Positions 60,344-64,000 of a stretch of 64,000 nt of DNA are shown here, one piece after another. The translations under genes and the position numbers were made by a program. The notes below the pieces were generated by a model that saw nothing but the letters and a program-made list of their open reading frames with translations, was not told where the DNA came from and made no database searches. The stretch lies in assembly GCF_026213295.1 (NCBI RefSeq), contig NC_079422.1, positions 2,063,573 to 2,127,572 on the forward strand, written 5' to 3'. This DNA comes from Gadus chalcogrammus. Taxonomy: Eukaryota > Chordata > Actinopteri > Gadiformes > Gadidae. How positions within the stretch are numbered: position 1 is the stretch's first letter; each line of letters opens with the position of its first letter.

Positions 60344-61009
60344 TGTTCTGCCCTTCAGGCATTTCATTTGAATTGAATGCTTTAAATTTGTGTTTCATCC
60401 AGACTTTTATTTTGACGTTGTATTTTCGAGCTGCACAGGAAGCAGGAAGGAAAATAGTTTAGATCACGTTAGAATGCGCGCGTAGAAAACGTTAGAAACG
60501 GCAGGTTGATTGGGAGTGCAGACGGTCACTACCCCAGAGAAAGGCTTTTTGCATGTTGGTTCCCCAGCAGAGGCATCGCTTGTTACGTATCGTATCTTTG
60601 TTGTGGCTGTGTTGACTCATTTGTATGTTAATTACATGATGTAAAAACGGAGTTATAAGGCTAACTAATCGGAATGTTAACTATGCATGTTAGTTTCAAC
60701 ACGTGGCCTTCAAGATAATGTTAGTTCTAAGAAATGTTAACATATAGCTTTATATGTGATTTCTATACTTAAGGTATTGTTCAAGGAAACTAGGTGACTT
60801 AACTAATTGCAATACTTTGTTGTTTGTTTTCTAGTTTCACTCTCTTTCATCTTTTGATCTCTTGATCTTATCTACATGGATTCAATACAATGTGAAGAAT
60901 GAAAATAAATCTACAAACAAGAATTCAAGGCATTCTTCATGTTCATGAATAGAAGAGAGTTTAGCTCACTGTCTAGTTGGAGTTAGCACACCCCACCGAG
61001 GACAGTACA
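60344..61009 (+). repeat. 3' LTR of BEL/Pao element (right)
   Basis: Preceded by the purine-rich gacggggag, starts TGTTCTG and ends GACAGTACA. Confidence 0.88.
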
Positions 61010-61014
61010 AAAGG

Positions 61015-61399
61015 TATTAAGTAACATTACTGCATACAAATCGACACCAATTATCTCATATCTGTCCCTGTACAACCAACACATGTAAAGCCAGCCCTGT
61101 GAGCTGAGAGCCCAGGTTGAAGGTGAAGAGGGAGCATAGCGTATAAAGAATAGTCAGCGTTGTCGACAAGGACATCGTCCATGTGTGTCTCAGGATGACA
61201 TATGCCTAGTTTGACCGGCGCACACAAACACACTTCTTTAAGCCTAGAGCTTGTCACTCGACACCATGCGGTGATGCCGCCCTCCCGCCCACTGATAAAC
61301 CAACCTCCAATCAGACGCCATGTTGTTAAGCCAATCACTGACACTCCATCAAAGGCATGCAGTCACCTTAACGGTTCCATAAAGAACATTGGAGGCCAG
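61015..61399. other. No gene recognised (right, between retroelements)
   Basis: Mirror of 2,690-3,086; no recognised protein or repeat. Confidence 0.45.
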
Positions 61400-63543
<2,144 letters not shown>

Positions 63544-64000
63544 TGGGGGAGGATCTTCCAGGACCCCTCTACAGTATGGCAGCTAATGAACACAGAGGTC
63601 TAGGAATACAATCCACAAACCCCAAAAGCCATCCAGCTAATGCTACATAAACCTGAAATGATATTTTTCCAAATATTAACCTTACCTTCAAAGATATTTA
63701 AATCTGATGCTACGCAAGCTAATGTGAAACATGCAGAACCAAACACAGATATATCCAACAATGGAAGTTTATATTTGAGGCATAAACTATCTACACACCC
63801 GTCACGTAAAACACAACTAAAAAAGGACAGCATGCAGAGTCATGTAGTGTTTAGATTGTAGAATATGCTGTATCCTAAAGAGTCCTGTAGAAGGTAAAGG
63901 AGGTCTTACCGTGATAGGGCCTGTATTCTCACCGCTCTCTGTCACTGGATCTGCCTGCAGACACCCCTCTGGGGGATATGACATGGCTTCTGCTGCAGCC
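63544..64000. other. No gene recognised (right edge)
   Basis: Mirror of 87-553. The palindrome continues to the last base of the window. Confidence 0.5.

Larger units (their letters stand above)
56649..61009 (+). mobile_element. Internally deleted BEL/Pao element (right copy)
   Basis: LTRs at both ends, target duplication aaagg at 56,644-56,648 and 61,010-61,014, and the same polymerase deletion as the left copy. Confidence 0.92.

Overview
The window is vertebrate DNA, almost certainly from a ray-finned fish. It has spliced genes with GT/AG introns, teleost-type LINE tails, hAT-like elements, a BEL/Pao retroelement and long CA, GA and TA microsatellites. Two orthologues are recognisable: creb5 (bZIP transcription factor, C-terminal four coding exons) and cpvl (serine carboxypeptidase, complete in one copy). 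They lie tail to tail, as CREB5 and CPVL do in tetrapods.

The dominant feature is that the whole window is one inverted repeat. Positions 87 to about 32,019 are the reverse complement of about 32,041 to 64,000, and the axis is a short hairpin at 32,022-32,040 with a 5-nt loop. Every gene, intron, transposon, target-site duplication and microsatellite appears twice in mirror order. The arms differ mainly by one-base indels, many in homopolymers. These frameshift cpvl and creb5 in the left arm and a different small gene in the right arm. That pattern fits a fold-back molecule, an unresolved hairpin read or an inverted haplotig join in a poorly polished assembly. A very young real palindrome is not excluded.

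One arm, from outside to centre (left-arm coordinates): a 5'-truncated LINE with a GA tail (0.7-2.7 kb); an internally deleted BEL/Pao element with both LTRs and a 5-bp target duplication (3.1-7.4 kb); an L2-like LINE 3' end (8.4-9.4 kb); creb5 exons (10.1-13.7 kb) with LINE fragments in an intron; a shared 3' region (13.7-17.0 kb); cpvl on the opposite strand (17.1-24.9 kb), with a 1.8-kb hAT-like element carrying a nested 0.5-kb hAT-like element in intron 7; then a gene-poor repeat block (25.0-31.3 kb). That block holds inverted repeats, two orphan first-exon-like ORFs, a decayed gene with the cysteine-rich intracellular (ballast) domain of P2X7, and the last two exons of an unrecognised gene that converges on it with a 20-bp overlap of coding ends. 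An LTR-like sequence flanks the axis. The right arm repeats all of this in reverse.

CREB5 is a nuclear CRE-binding factor and CPVL a secretory-pathway or lysosomal peptidase. They are neighbours by conserved synteny, not an operon. The most biologically novel segment is the P2X7-ballast block near the axis. The most consequential observation is the palindrome, which must be resolved before any copy-number claim is made.
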